64,000 nt of DNA from Pseudomonas sp. RSB 5.4 (GCF_037126175.1 NZ_CP146986.1:3686501-3750500); one strand, 5' to 3'; shown: positions 33,658 through 43,061, counted from the first letter of the stretch. The notes: generated by a model from the sequence alone, not told the origin. Program-made: numbers and translations.

Positions 33658-35397
33658 ATGCCTGCCGAACTTCCCGAAATCGACTGCGACGTTCTGGTCG
33701 TCGGCTCCGGTGCCGCCGGTTTATCCACAGCGGTCACTGCGGCGTGGCATGGTCTGAAAGTCATCGTGGTTGAAAAAGATCCGGTGTTCGGTGGTGCCAC
33801 CGCGTGGTCCGGCGGCTGGGCGTGGGTGCCGTGCAATCCGCTGGCCCGGCGCGCCGGCATCGTCGAGGACGTTGAGCAACCGCGCACTTACCTGCGCCAC
33901 GAACTCGGCGAGCATTACGACCCGGCAATGGTCGATGCCTTTCTCACCGCCGGGCCGCGCATGGTGGCGTTTTTTGAACAGCACACCGCTCTGCAATTTG
34001 CCGACGGCAACGCCATCGCCGACATTCATGGCGATACACCCGGCGCGGGCACGGGCGGTCGCTCGGTCATCGCGGCGCCTTACGACGGACGAAAGGTCGG
34101 ACGCCTGCTCAAGCGCCTGCGTACAACGATGCGCGAAACGTCCTTCATGGGCATGCCAATCATGGCCGGCGCCGACCTTGCGGCGTTCCTCAATCTCAGC
34201 CGATCGCTGAAAGCCGCGTGGCACGTAACCCGTCGTTTTACCCGGCACCTGCTTGACCTCGCGGTACATGGCCAAGCCATGCAACTGGTCAACGGTGTGG
34301 CGCTGGTCGCACGACTGGCGAAGTCCGCCGAGGACCTTGGCGTCCTGCTCTGGGCGTCGGCACCGGTGACCGAACTGCTGCGCGATGAAGCAGGGGTTTG
34401 CGGCGCGCTGGTCAACAGCGCCAAAGGCCCGATCCACATTCATGCACGCAAAGCCGTGATGCTGGCCGCCGGTGGATTTGCCAACGACATCGAGCGACGC
34501 AAGGCCTTGTTTCCGCGCACGCCCACGGGTCATGAACACTGGGCACTGCCGCCGCTGGCGGTGAATGGCGACGGCCTGCGCCTGGGCGAAAGTGTCGGCG
34601 CCACGGTCAACACCGACGTGGCTTCGCCCGTGGCCTGGGCGCCGGTCTCGCAAGTGCCCCATGCCGACGGCAGCATCGGCCATTTCCCACACATCATCGA
34701 ACGCGGCAAACCAGGAATTATTGGCGTACTGCGCAACGGCCAACGCTTCGCCAATGAAGCCAACGGTTACTACGACTACGTCAGCGCCATGGTTGCCGCC
34801 ACGCCCGAGGGCGAAGAAGTCGCCTCATGGCTGATCTGCACCCGCGCCTTTCAACGGCGTTATGGCTTGGGCATGTCGCGGCCATTTCCCGTTCCGGTGT
34901 CAGGATTTATCCGCAGCGGCTATCTGAAAACCGGCAACACCCTTGAAGAATTGGCCAGCGTCTGCGGCATCGACCCCAGCGGGTTGCGTCAGACGGTGGA
35001 GGACTACAACCGCCATGCACGCCACGGCGAGGACCCGTCGTTCGGTCGCGGCGCAACGCCCTATAACCGCAAACAGGGCGATCCGGCGAACCTTCCCAAC
35101 CCTTGCGTTGCCCCAATAGAGACAGGCCCCTTCTATGCCGTGAAAGTCCAACCGGGCTGCTTCGGCACCTTTGCCGGGCTCAAGGTCAACCCGCAGGCGC
35201 AAGTGCTCGATGCCCATGCCCAGCCCATCGCCGGGCTCTACGCCGCCGGTGGCGACATGGCCAGCATCATGGGCGGGCACTATCCGGCAGGCGGGATCAA
35301 CCTCGGCCCGGCGCTGACTTTCGGCTACATCGCCGCCCGGCATATCGCCGGCATCACTGCTTTCGAACAGGAGATCGACCATGCAGCACATCGTTAA
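33658..35397 (+). CDS. FAD-dependent dehydrogenase, 3-ketosteroid-dehydrogenase/fumarate-reductase-like
   Basis: A 579-residue cytosolic flavoprotein. The N-terminal FAD loop is CDVLVVGSGAAGLSTAV and the next helix ends VVEKDPVFGGATAWSGG, a typical flavin dehydrogenase pattern. The C-terminus GLYAAGGDMASIMGGHYPAGG, then INLGPALTFGY, matches the ketosteroid Delta1-dehydrogenase signature including the Tyr and Gly of YPxxG. Such enzymes desaturate a ring next to a keto group. No steroid genes are present; a cyclic keto acid or hydroaromatic substrate is plausible given the quinate genes nearby. ATG 33658 has GGAG about 9 bp upstream. Confidence 0.84.
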   Translation: MPAELPEIDCDVLVVGSGAAGLSTAVTAAWHGLKVIVVEKDPVFGGATAWSGGWAWVPCNPLARRAGIVEDVEQPRTYLRHELGEHYDPAMVDAFLTAGPRMVAFFEQHTALQFADGNAIADIHGDTPGAGTGGRSVIAAPYDGRKVGRLLKRLRTTMRETSFMGMPIMAGADLAAFLNLSRSLKAAWHVTRRFTRHLLDLAVHGQAMQLVNGVALVARLAKSAEDLGVLLWASAPVTELLRDEAGVCGALVNSAKGPIHIHARKAVMLAAGGFANDIERRKALFPRTPTGHEHWALPPLAVNGDGLRLGESVGATVNTDVASPVAWAPVSQVPHADGSIGHFPHIIERGKPGIIGVLRNGQRFANEANGYYDYVSAMVAATPEGEEVASWLICTRAFQRRYGLGMSRPFPVPVSGFIRSGYLKTGNTLEELASVCGIDPSGLRQTVEDYNRHARHGEDPSFGRGATPYNRKQGDPANLPNPCVAPIETGPFYAVKVQPGCFGTFAGLKVNPQAQVLDAHAQPIAGLYAAGGDMASIMGGHYPAGGINLGPALTFGYIAARHIAGITAFEQEIDHAAHR

Positions 35398-36214
35398 CGC
35401 CCAGGGTTTGAACATGCCGAAACTCGGCCTCGGCACCTGGCCGATGCTCGGCGACGAATGCACCCGTGCCGTGGAGCAAGCGCTGGAACTCGGCTACCGG
35501 CACATCGACACGGCAGCGGCCTACAACAACGAAGACGCCGTCGGACAAGCATTGGCGAACACACCGACACCCCGCGAGCAGATTCATGTCACCACCAAGG
35601 TCTGGTGGGATCAGTTGCAACCCGACGCGATGCGTCACTCGATGGAACGAAGCCTCAAGGCTTTGCGCAGCGATTACGTCGACCTGTTCATGATCCATTG
35701 GCCGAGCACTGACTGGGACTTGCCGCGCACGCTTGAAACCCTCGCATCCTTCAAGGAGCAAGGTCTGGCGCGCAATATCGGTGTGGCGAATTTTCCTCTG
35801 CCGCTGCTGCGCAAAGTCGTCGAGGAATACGGTATTCCGCTCTCGGCGATTCAGGTCGAGTACCACGTCCTCCTCGGCCAGAACGCCCTGCTCGATTACG
35901 CGCGCCAACACGATCTGGCACTGACGGCCTACACGCCATTGGCGCGTAACAAGGTCTCGGACATTCCACAGATTCAGCAGATCGCTGAAAAACACGGCGT
36001 GCTGCCGACTCAGGTCGCATTGAAATGGCTGCTGGATCAGCCCAACGTCGCGGCGATTCCCAAGGCCAGCAGCCGGGCCAATCAACTGGCGAACCTGGCT
36101 TCGCTGCAGGTTGAACTGGACGCTGAAGACCGCGCACTGATCGCCGCACTGCCGAAGAATCAGCGTCAGGTCAGCCCGGATTTCGCCCCGGTGTGGGATG
36201 CCTTCGATCGCTGA
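35381..36214 (+). CDS. aldo/keto reductase
   Basis: A 277-residue NADPH-dependent reductase of the AKR5-type TIM barrel. The catalytic tetrad is visible: Asp and Tyr in YRHIDTAAAYNNE, Lys in VTTKVWW, and His in FMIHWPS. The cofactor motif IPKASSRANQLANL lies near the C-terminus. It overlaps the flavoprotein gene by 17 bp, so the two are translationally coupled and probably act on the same compound, one on a carbonyl or alcohol and the other on the ring. Confidence 0.9.
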   Translation: MQHIVNAQGLNMPKLGLGTWPMLGDECTRAVEQALELGYRHIDTAAAYNNEDAVGQALANTPTPREQIHVTTKVWWDQLQPDAMRHSMERSLKALRSDYVDLFMIHWPSTDWDLPRTLETLASFKEQGLARNIGVANFPLPLLRKVVEEYGIPLSAIQVEYHVLLGQNALLDYARQHDLALTAYTPLARNKVSDIPQIQQIAEKHGVLPTQVALKWLLDQPNVAAIPKASSRANQLANLASLQVELDAEDRALIAALPKNQRQVSPDFAPVWDAFDR

Positions 36215-36276
36215 CGCACAGCGCGCCGAGAGAAATCCGCCAACGGATTGAATTAGTCGCGTACACGCTCGTCAAT

Positions 36277-36313
36277 AACAGGCCCGTCCTCGTCACCCGA
36301 GGCCGGGCCTGTT
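36277..36313 (+). terminator. GC-rich hairpin, possible terminator
   Basis: AACAGGCCCG and CGGGCCTGTT form a perfect 10-bp stem around 17 bp that itself contains CCTCG/CGAGG. It follows the aldo/keto reductase gene but lacks a clear T-tract. Confidence 0.5.
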
Positions 36314-36404
36314 GGCGTGTGCGCGAATAGACGGACGACCGGACTGGCGCCACACTCTCACACCAGCAACACTCATCACCACGTACAGAAAGAGGATTTC
36401 CCAC

Positions 36405-37295
36405 ATGCTATGGAAAAAAGGCCGACGCAGTGACAACGTCGTCGATGCCCGTGGCGATGATACCGGCGGTGGCGGCGGCATGCGTTTCGGTGGCGGCAAG
36501 GGTCTGAGCCTGGGGGCGATTTTGCTGATCGTCGGCATCGGCTGGATCACCGGCCAGGATCCGTTGCAGATCCTCGGCCAGCTCACCGGGCAGATGACCG
36601 AGCAATCGGCACCGGCCTCGACGCAAACCCGACAGGCGCCACCGGCCAACGACCAGCAGGCCGAATTCGTGCGGTCGATCCTTGGCGATACCGAAGACAC
36701 CTGGGGCGCGATTTTCCAGCAGGCCGGCCGCCAATATAAGGACCCGACCCTGGTGCTGTTCAGCAATCGGGTGAATTCCGCCTGCGGTCTGGCGACTTCG
36801 GCGACCGGCCCGTTCTATTGCCCGGCCGATCAGAAAGTCTATCTGGACATGGCCTTCTTCCAGGAAATGGCCCAGCGCTTCAAGGCTGCCGGCGATTTCG
36901 CCCAGGCTTACGTGATTGCGCACGAAGTCGGCCACCATGTGCAGACGTTGCTCGGCGTCTCGGCGAAAATTCAGGCGGCCCGTCAGCAAGGCCGGCAGAT
37001 GCAGGGCGACGGCGGTTTGCTGGTGCGCCAGGAATTGCAGGCCGACTGCCTCGCCGGCGTCTGGGCCTACCATGCGCAGAAGCGCCTGAACTGGCTGGAA
37101 CCGGGTGACGTCGAAGAGGCCTTGAATGCGGCCAACGCCATCGGTGATGATCGCCTGCAACAACAGGGTCAGGGCCGTGTGGTGCCGGACTCGTTTACCC
37201 ATGGCACGTCGGCGCAAAGGGTGCGCTGGTTCAAAACCGGTTTCGCCCAGGGCCAGGTCGGCCAGTGCGATACCTTCGCGGCGAAAAACCTGTAA
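36405..37295 (+). CDS. ypfJ: YpfJ-family neutral zinc metallopeptidase
   Basis: A 296-residue membrane-anchored protein. After a charged, glycine-rich start (RGDDTGGGGGMRFGGGKG) one hydrophobic helix (LSLGAILLIVGIGWITG, about residues 34-50) anchors it. The zinc motif HEVGHH (HExxH) is near residue 170, preceded by VYLDMAFFQEM and followed by ELQADCLAGVWA, which supplies the third ligand. Substrates are unknown. ATG 36405 has AGAGGA upstream. A hydrolase gene begins on the base after its stop. Confidence 0.9.
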   Translation: MLWKKGRRSDNVVDARGDDTGGGGGMRFGGGKGLSLGAILLIVGIGWITGQDPLQILGQLTGQMTEQSAPASTQTRQAPPANDQQAEFVRSILGDTEDTWGAIFQQAGRQYKDPTLVLFSNRVNSACGLATSATGPFYCPADQKVYLDMAFFQEMAQRFKAAGDFAQAYVIAHEVGHHVQTLLGVSAKIQAARQQGRQMQGDGGLLVRQELQADCLAGVWAYHAQKRLNWLEPGDVEEALNAANAIGDDRLQQQGQGRVVPDSFTHGTSAQRVRWFKTGFAQGQVGQCDTFAAKNL

Positions 37296-38249
37296 ATGCG
37301 CAAATGGCTTTTGGCTTTACTGATCATCGGCGGCAACGCCCACGCGGCGGGCGTCGATGCCATCAGCCCCGGACGCCTGCAATTCGAGGCCGGCGAAATG
37401 GCCGTCGGCATCAGCCCGGCACCGGAAAAAATCGAGCGGGTGTTGATCGTCATTCACGGTCGTCTGCGCAATGCCGAGACCTACCGCAAGAGTGCCGAAC
37501 GCGCCACCGAACTGGCCGGGCAAACGGCGCACACGCTGGTGATCGCGCCGCAGTTTCTCAACGAAAGCGACGTCGCCCTGTACTCCCTGCCCAACACGTT
37601 GCTGCGCTGGAAAGGCAACGAGTGGATGGGCGGCGGGTTATCCACAGGGCCGAAGCCGCTGAGCTCCTACGCCGCACTCGACGCCATCGTCGCCCGGGTC
37701 AGTGATCGCAAACAGTTTCCGGATGTGCAGCAGATCGTGATTTTCGGCCATTCCGGTGGCGGACAAGTGGTGCAGCGCTACGCCCTGCTGGCCAAGGATC
37801 AGCCAGCGCTGAAGGCCAACGGCATTCGCCTGCGGTATGTGGTGGCCAATCCGTCGTCGTACGCTTATTTCAACGAACAGCGGCCAGTGGCGTTCGATCA
37901 CACACAGTGCCCGGGCTTCAATCGCTGGAAGTACGGTCTGGCAGACATGCCGGTGTACGCCGGTGGGCAAACGCCGTTGCAGCTTGAGAGCAGCTACATC
38001 AAGCGCGAAGTGATTTATCTGCTGGGGCAGCAGGACACCGACCCGCAACATCCGGCGCTGGACAAGAGTTGCGCCGCCGAGGCGCAGGGCGCGTATCGAC
38101 TGGAGCGGGGCAAGGCGTTTTTCAGTTACCTGCTGCGGCGCCATCCGGAAGGGGTGAATCAGCGGCTGGTAGAAGTGCCCGGTGTCGGGCATAACGGCGA
38201 TGGGATGTTGACGTCGCCGGAGGGGCAGAAAGCGCTGTTTGATCAGTAA
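37296..38249 (+). CDS. exported alpha/beta-hydrolase-fold protein
   Basis: A 317-residue protein with a signal peptide (WLLALLIIGGNAHAAG, cleavage near residue 18). HGRLRNAETY supplies the oxyanion region, the nucleophile elbow is GHSGGGQ, and a late GVGHNGDGM holds the catalytic His. Probably a periplasmic esterase or lipase-like enzyme; no closer family is evident. It starts directly after the ypfJ stop with no gap, so expression is coupled. Confidence 0.78.
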   Translation: MRKWLLALLIIGGNAHAAGVDAISPGRLQFEAGEMAVGISPAPEKIERVLIVIHGRLRNAETYRKSAERATELAGQTAHTLVIAPQFLNESDVALYSLPNTLLRWKGNEWMGGGLSTGPKPLSSYAALDAIVARVSDRKQFPDVQQIVIFGHSGGGQVVQRYALLAKDQPALKANGIRLRYVVANPSSYAYFNEQRPVAFDHTQCPGFNRWKYGLADMPVYAGGQTPLQLESSYIKREVIYLLGQQDTDPQHPALDKSCAAEAQGAYRLERGKAFFSYLLRRHPEGVNQRLVEVPGVGHNGDGMLTSPEGQKALFDQ

Positions 38250-38271
38250 TCCTTGCGGTGGCCGTTCTGGC

Positions 38272-38340
38272 CTCTTCGCGAGCAAGCTCGCTCCCACAGT
38301 TGGAATGCATTCCCCTGTGGGAGCGAGCTTGCTCGCGAAG
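38272..38340. repeat. paired REP element, class A
   Basis: Arms CGCGAGCAAGCTCGCTCCCA and its complement around about 14 bp, between convergent genes. The G-to-A variant (GAGCGAGCTTGCTCGC) is shared with the pair at 41651. Confidence 0.8.
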
Positions 38341-38364
38341 GCAATCTGACAGGCACCGAAGATC

Positions 38365-38958
38365 TCAGGCCAAAAGCATCCGCCGCAGCTCGACACAATC
38401 CTGCGCATGCCAGTCCGTCAACTCCGGCCACGGGTTGTCCGGCAGATTCACCAGCACCGTCCGCGCCCCTGCCGCCCGCCCGCAATCCAGGTCAAAGCGG
38501 TAATCCCCGACCATCACCATCTCGCTTGCCGGCACGCTCCACGCCTCCGCCAGTTTCAGCAACCCACCGGGATGCGGCTTGGGCGGCGCTTCATCGCGGC
38601 CCAGCACATCTTCCACGGCGAAGCAGTCGGCCAGGCCAATGGCTTCAAGTGTCACGTGCGCCAGCTCCCGAGCATTGCGGGTCAGAATGCCCAGGCGATA
38701 GCCACGCCCGTGCAGGTCGCGCACCAGCTCCACCGCACCGGCAGCCGGTTTCGAACCCAGCGCCAGATCGCGCTCATGCTCCAGCAACCACGCGTGTTTC
38801 GCCGCGGCCTCCTCGGCCGGCAGCGAAGCGAGGTGGGTGAGAATGTCGTCCTCGGGCGGAATCGCCAGGGCCACGCGGATCGCCGCAAAGTCATGCACGG
38901 CGACGGTCAGGGTGCCGTCCATGTCGAACACCCAGTGCTTCACATCGCTCAGGCTCAT
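38365..38958 (-). CDS. HAD-superfamily phosphatase (Gph-like)
   Basis: A 197-residue hydrolase of the phosphoglycolate-phosphatase type. Motif I is VFDMDGTLT (about residues 9-17), motif II is in LGILTRN, motif III includes the Lys of PPKPHPGG, and motif IV is VMVGDYRFDLDCG. Substrate not determined. The start overlaps the tesB stop by 4 bp (ATGA), so it forms an operon with the thioesterase. Confidence 0.88.
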   Translation of the reverse strand: MSLSDVKHWVFDMDGTLTVAVHDFAAIRVALAIPPEDDILTHLASLPAEEAAAKHAWLLEHERDLALGSKPAAGAVELVRDLHGRGYRLGILTRNARELAHVTLEAIGLADCFAVEDVLGRDEAPPKPHPGGLLKLAEAWSVPASEMVMVGDYRFDLDCGRAAGARTVLVNLPDNPWPELTDWHAQDCVELRRMLLA

Positions 38959-39824
38959 GCCCAGTCCTTGCGGTGACGAATCAGGCCTTCCTGCGTCACC
39001 GACGCCACCAGTTGCCCGGCGCGGTTGTACACGCTGCCACGGGAGAAACCCCGGGAATTGCCGGCCCACGGACTGTCCATCGCATAGAGCAGCCAGTCAT
39101 CGGCGCGCAGATCATTGTGGAACCACAGCGCGTGATCGAGGCTGGCGACCTGCATGTCTTTCTGCCAGACCGACTTGCCGTGCGGCAGCATCGAAGTGGT
39201 CAGCAAACCGAAGTCCGAGGCATAGGCCAGCAGGTATTTGTGCAGCGCCGGAATATCCGCCAACGCGCCATCAGCACGGAACCACACGTATTTCACCGGA
39301 TCGGCCGGTTGTGGGTTGTACGGGTCTTTTTCAGTGACCGGGCGCACTTCGATCGGTTTCGGGCACAGCAGTTTTTCGCGCATGTGCTCGGGGATCAGGT
39401 GCGCACGTTGCTGGGTCAGTTCCAGCTCCGACGGCAGGTTTTCCGGGCCGACCACCACCGGCATCTGGCTCTGGTGCTCAAAGCCTGCCTCGTCATACTG
39501 AAACGAAGCGCTGCAAGTGAAGATCGGGTGGCCTTTCTGGATGGCCGTGACCCGACGGGTGCTGAAGCTGCCGCCATCACGCACGCGATCCACCGAATAC
39601 ACCACCGGCAACTTGGCATCGCCCGGGCGCAGGAAATAGCCGTGCATCGAATGCACATGGCGCGCCTCTTCAACCGTCTGACTGGCCGCCGACAGCGACT
39701 GACCGAGCACCTGCCCGCCGAACAACTGACGGAACCCCAAGTCCTGGCTGCGGCCACGGAACAGATTTTCCTCGATCGGTTCCAGGGTCAGCAGGTCGAC
39801 CAGATCTTCCAACACTTGGCTCAT
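38955..39824 (-). CDS. tesB: acyl-CoA thioesterase II (TesB)
   Basis: A 289-residue double hot-dog enzyme that hydrolyses fatty acyl-CoA. Family markers: LFGGQVLGQSL with the catalytic Asp/Gln/Thr network, HSMHGYFLRPGD, RDGGSFSTRRVTAIQ, and SLDHALWFHNDLRADDWLLY near the C-terminus. Length matches E. coli TesB (about 286). GGAGAG precedes the ATG. The HAD gene follows with a 4-bp overlap. Confidence 0.95.
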   Translation of the reverse strand: MSQVLEDLVDLLTLEPIEENLFRGRSQDLGFRQLFGGQVLGQSLSAASQTVEEARHVHSMHGYFLRPGDAKLPVVYSVDRVRDGGSFSTRRVTAIQKGHPIFTCSASFQYDEAGFEHQSQMPVVVGPENLPSELELTQQRAHLIPEHMREKLLCPKPIEVRPVTEKDPYNPQPADPVKYVWFRADGALADIPALHKYLLAYASDFGLLTTSMLPHGKSVWQKDMQVASLDHALWFHNDLRADDWLLYAMDSPWAGNSRGFSRGSVYNRAGQLVASVTQEGLIRHRKDWA

Positions 39825-39929
39825 TCAGACTCTCCTCACACAACGCTATGCCGCGCAGTCTTGGCTGCGGCGGCCCATTCAGGTTCTGGCGCGAGCCACT
39901 GTCGCGCCATTGTAAACGTCCGTGTCGGC

Positions 39930-40499
39930 TTAGCCATGCAGGGTTTGCAGCCATTGCTCCCTGGTAATTCGGTACAACAGATGCCGGCGCAACGGGTGAT
40001 CGACGGCAACTTTGGGGTGATCGAAATCATCGGCCGGATCGTGCTGCATGCCAATCGCCTGCATGACTTTCTCCGAAGGCAGATTGCTCTGCGCGGTGAA
40101 AGAAACGATCTCCTTCAGCCCCAGCCGATCAAAGCCTGCGCGCAATGCCGTCCACGCCGCCTCACTGGCATAACCAAGGCCCCAATGCTCGCGGGCCAGA
40201 CGCCAGCCGATTTCCACCGCCGGAGTGAACGGCGCGTCGAAACCGACCACACCCAGACCGGTAAAACCGATGAACTCACCGCTGTCCTTGCGCTCCAGCG
40301 CCCACAGACCGAAACCGTGCTCGGCAAAATGCCCGCGCACCCGGCCGATCATTGACGCACTTTCCAGGCGGCTGAGCGGGGCCGGAAAGTAGCGCATCAC
40401 CTGCGGATCGGCGCACATCGCCGCAAATGCCGGCAAATCCTCGTCGCGCCACTGACGCATCAACAGGCGTGCGCTTTCGAGTTGCTGAATCGGCTCCAT
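39930..40499 (-). CDS. GNAT-family N-acetyltransferase (RimJ/RimL-like)
   Basis: A 189-residue acetyltransferase. The RimJ-like start ESARLLMRQWRDEDLPAFAAM, the acetyl-CoA loop REHWGLGYASEA (about residues 100-111), and the closing ITREQWLQ are visible. The ATG at 40499 follows GGAGGGGC; another ATG lies 3 bp upstream. A long open frame continues upstream antisense to the deacetylase gene but is not part of this protein. Substrate unknown. An 8-bp hairpin (39887-39909) lies just downstream. Confidence 0.87.
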   Translation of the reverse strand: MEPIQQLESARLLMRQWRDEDLPAFAAMCADPQVMRYFPAPLSRLESASMIGRVRGHFAEHGFGLWALERKDSGEFIGFTGLGVVGFDAPFTPAVEIGWRLAREHWGLGYASEAAWTALRAGFDRLGLKEIVSFTAQSNLPSEKVMQAIGMQHDPADDFDHPKVAVDHPLRRHLLYRITREQWLQTLHG

Positions 40500-40595
40500 C
40501 ATGCCCCTCCATTTCCATGCCGCAAGTCTACATCGCTGGTAGGATCGTTCACTCTTTCCTGCGTTCCCAATCTTCAACAGCCATACGAAATCACC

Positions 40596-41516
40596 ATGCC
40601 ACTGCCGCTGATCTACCACGAAGACTACAGCCCCGAGTTTCCGGCGGATCACCGCTTTCCCATGGACAAGTTCCGCTTGCTGCGCGATCACCTGGTCGAC
40701 AGTGGCCTGACCCGCGACGCCGACCTGCTGCGTCCCGAGATCTGTCCCAACGACATCCTCGCCCTGGCCCATGACCGTCGCTATATCGAACGTTACCTGA
40801 GCGGCGAGTTGTCCCGCGAAGACCAGCGGCGCCTCGGCCTGCCGTGGAACGAAGCGCTGGCGCGGCGTACGGTGCGCGCGGTCGGTGGCTCGATTCTGGC
40901 GGCGGAAAAAGCCCTGGAGCATGGTCTGGCATGTCACCTGGCCGGCGGCACCCATCACGCCCACTACGACTACCCCGCCGGGTTCTGCATCTTCAACGAC
41001 CTGGCGATCATCAGCCATTACCTGCTGCAAAGCGGTCGGGTGAACCGGGTGTTGATCTTCGATTGCGACGTGCATCAGGGCGACGGCACCGCGCGGATCC
41101 TGCAGGACACCCCGGAGGCGATCACCGTTTCCCTGCACTGCGAAAAGAACTTTCCGGCACGCAAGGCCGAAAGCGACTGGGACATTCCGCTGCCCAAAGG
41201 TATGGGCGATGCCGACTATCTGCAGGTGGTGGATGACACCCTTAACTACCTGCTGCCGCTGTATCAACCGGACCTGGTGCTGTACGACGCCGGCGTCGAT
41301 GTGCACAAGGACGACGCCCTCGGTTATCTGCAGCTGACAGACGAAGGCGTCGCCGCCCGCGATGAAAGCGTGATGCGTCACTGCCTGGGCCGCGACATCC
41401 CGGTGGTCGGCGTGATCGGCGGCGGCTACAGCAAGGATCGCCACGCCCTCGCCCGCCGCCACGGCATCCTCCATCACAGCGCGCAACGGGTCTGGACGTC
41501 ACACGGTTGTCACTAA
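40596..41516 (+). CDS. histone-deacetylase-superfamily (acetoin utilisation/APAH-like) deacetylase
   Basis: A 306-residue zinc-dependent amidohydrolase. The active site is complete: GGTHHAHYDYPAGFCIFND (the paired His), IFDCDVHQGDGT (Asp and His zinc ligands), LYDAGVDVHKDD (third ligand) and VIGGGYS (catalytic Tyr). Bacterial members deacetylate small amides or polyamines or act on protein lysines. It diverges from a GNAT acetyltransferase gene, a suggestive but unproven pairing. Confidence 0.9.
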   Translation: MPLPLIYHEDYSPEFPADHRFPMDKFRLLRDHLVDSGLTRDADLLRPEICPNDILALAHDRRYIERYLSGELSREDQRRLGLPWNEALARRTVRAVGGSILAAEKALEHGLACHLAGGTHHAHYDYPAGFCIFNDLAIISHYLLQSGRVNRVLIFDCDVHQGDGTARILQDTPEAITVSLHCEKNFPARKAESDWDIPLPKGMGDADYLQVVDDTLNYLLPLYQPDLVLYDAGVDVHKDDALGYLQLTDEGVAARDESVMRHCLGRDIPVVGVIGGGYSKDRHALARRHGILHHSAQRVWTSHGCH

Positions 41517-41650
41517 GCTGTGCTGCGTTACCCACAATGGCTGTGGAACGGCCTGTGGATAACCTGAGCGAAAGGGACTACAGACCATATCGCTCATGGC
41601 CTGCAGCACACTGACTAATTTTTAACCAGGTATCGAATCCACTAAATACC

Positions 41651-41744
41651 CCTGTGGGAGCGAGCTTGCTCGCGAAGGCGGTGTGTCAGTCAACTGGATG
41701 TTGAATCTACCGACGTCTTCGCGAGCAAGCTCGCTCCCACAGGG
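41651..41744. repeat. paired REP element, class A
   Basis: Inverted GGAGCGAGCTTGCTCGCGAA arms with a GTGTGTCAGTCAACTGG spacer segment. The gap of 292 bp before the flavoprotein also contains one TTATCCACA (41554-41562, reverse strand) but no other signal. Confidence 0.8.
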
Positions 41745-41808
41745 ATCTCCCACATTGGTCTGCGCTGTTAGAATGCGCGCCTTATCCCGCCATACCGCAG
41801 CGCACGCC

Positions 41809-43047
41809 ATGACCCAGACTTCTGCCCCCCTTCCCGCTCACGTCGCCATCATCGGCGGTGGCCCCGCCGGCCTGATGGCCGCCGAAGTGCTGAGCCAGGC
41901 CGGCGTGCGCGTCGATCTGTATGACGGCATGCCCTCGGTCGGTCGCAAGTTCCTGCTGGCCGGGGTCGGCGGTATGAACATCACCCACTCCGAGCCTTAC
42001 CCGGCGTTCCTCGCGCGCTACGCCGAACGCGCGCCGCAGATCGCGCCCTTGCTGCGCGGTTTCGACGCCGACGCGTTGTGCCGCTGGATCCATGATCTGG
42101 GCATCGAAACCTTTATCGGCAGCTCCGGCCGGGTGTTCCCCACCGACATGAAAGCCGCACCGCTGCTGCGCGCCTGGCTCAAACGCCTGCGCGACAGCGG
42201 CGTGGTTATCCACACCCGCCATCGCTGGCTCGGCTGGGATGAACACGGTGCGCTGCGCATCGCCAGCCCCGACGGCGAAATCATCGTCAAACCCAACGCC
42301 ACCCTGCTCGCCCTCGGCGGCGGCAGTTGGTCGCGGCTGGGTTCGGATGGCGCGTGGATGCTGCCCCTTGAGCAAAAAGGCGTAGGACTGGCGCCGTTGC
42401 AGCCGAGCAATTGCGGCTTCGAGGTGCAGGCCTGGAGCGAGTTCCTTGTCAGTAAATTCGCCGGCGCACCGCTGAAAAATGTCGCCATCGGTTTGAACGA
42501 CGATATCCCGCGCCTGGGCGAATGCGTGGTCACCGCGACCGGGGTTGAAGGCAGCCTGATCTATGCGCTGTCGGCACCGATTCGCGAAGCGATCAATGCG
42601 CATGGCTCAGCCACGGTGCACATTGATCTGCTGCCCGGCCGTCCTGTGGATAAATTACAGGCCGCGTTGAGCAAACCACGCGGCTCGCGTTCGATGGCCA
42701 AGCATCTGCACAGTCAGGTCGGGATTGATGGGGTGAAAGCGGCGTTGTTGCGAGAGCTGAGCGATGCAGCAACGTTTGCTGATCCGGCGCTGTTGGCGCG
42801 GGCGATCAAGGCGTTACCGCTGACTTTGGTAAAAACGCGGCCGCTGGACGAAGCGATCAGCAGTGCCGGCGGCGTGACGTTCGAAGCGCTGGATCAGCGT
42901 TTGATGCTCAAGGCGTTGCCGGGGGTGTTTTGTGCGGGCGAGATGCTGGATTGGGAAGCGCCGACGGGCGGCTATCTGCTGACCGGGTGTTTTGCCAGCG
43001 GGCGATCTGCGGGTTTTGGGATGCTGGAGTGGTTGCGCAAGGACTGA
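41809..43047 (+). CDS. HI0933-family flavoprotein (TIGR03862-type FAD oxidoreductase)
   Basis: A 412-residue NAD(P)/FAD-dependent protein. FAD loop VAIIGGGPAGLMAAEVL (about residues 13-29), then GRKFLLAGVGGMNITHS, the HI0933/YhiN hallmark, and C-terminal GVFCAGEMLDWEAPTGGYLL, where flavin closes. Function in the cell is unknown for the family. ATG 41809 gives the family N-terminus; upstream in-frame sequence falls in the repeat. Confidence 0.9.
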   Translation: MTQTSAPLPAHVAIIGGGPAGLMAAEVLSQAGVRVDLYDGMPSVGRKFLLAGVGGMNITHSEPYPAFLARYAERAPQIAPLLRGFDADALCRWIHDLGIETFIGSSGRVFPTDMKAAPLLRAWLKRLRDSGVVIHTRHRWLGWDEHGALRIASPDGEIIVKPNATLLALGGGSWSRLGSDGAWMLPLEQKGVGLAPLQPSNCGFEVQAWSEFLVSKFAGAPLKNVAIGLNDDIPRLGECVVTATGVEGSLIYALSAPIREAINAHGSATVHIDLLPGRPVDKLQAALSKPRGSRSMAKHLHSQVGIDGVKAALLRELSDAATFADPALLARAIKALPLTLVKTRPLDEAISSAGGVTFEALDQRLMLKALPGVFCAGEMLDWEAPTGGYLLTGCFASGRSAGFGMLEWLRKD

Positions 43048-43061
43048 GGACCGCGGCGCGC

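Noticed and set aside
40500..41486. Upstream extension of the acetyltransferase frame to about 518 codons
   Set aside because: The extra part is antisense to the HDAC-family gene, and a ribosome site fits the ATG at 40499.
41554..41562. DnaA box (TTATCCACA) as part of an origin
   Set aside because: Only one copy in the gap, with no cluster or AT-rich unwinding region; the same 9-mer also occurs within coding genes.
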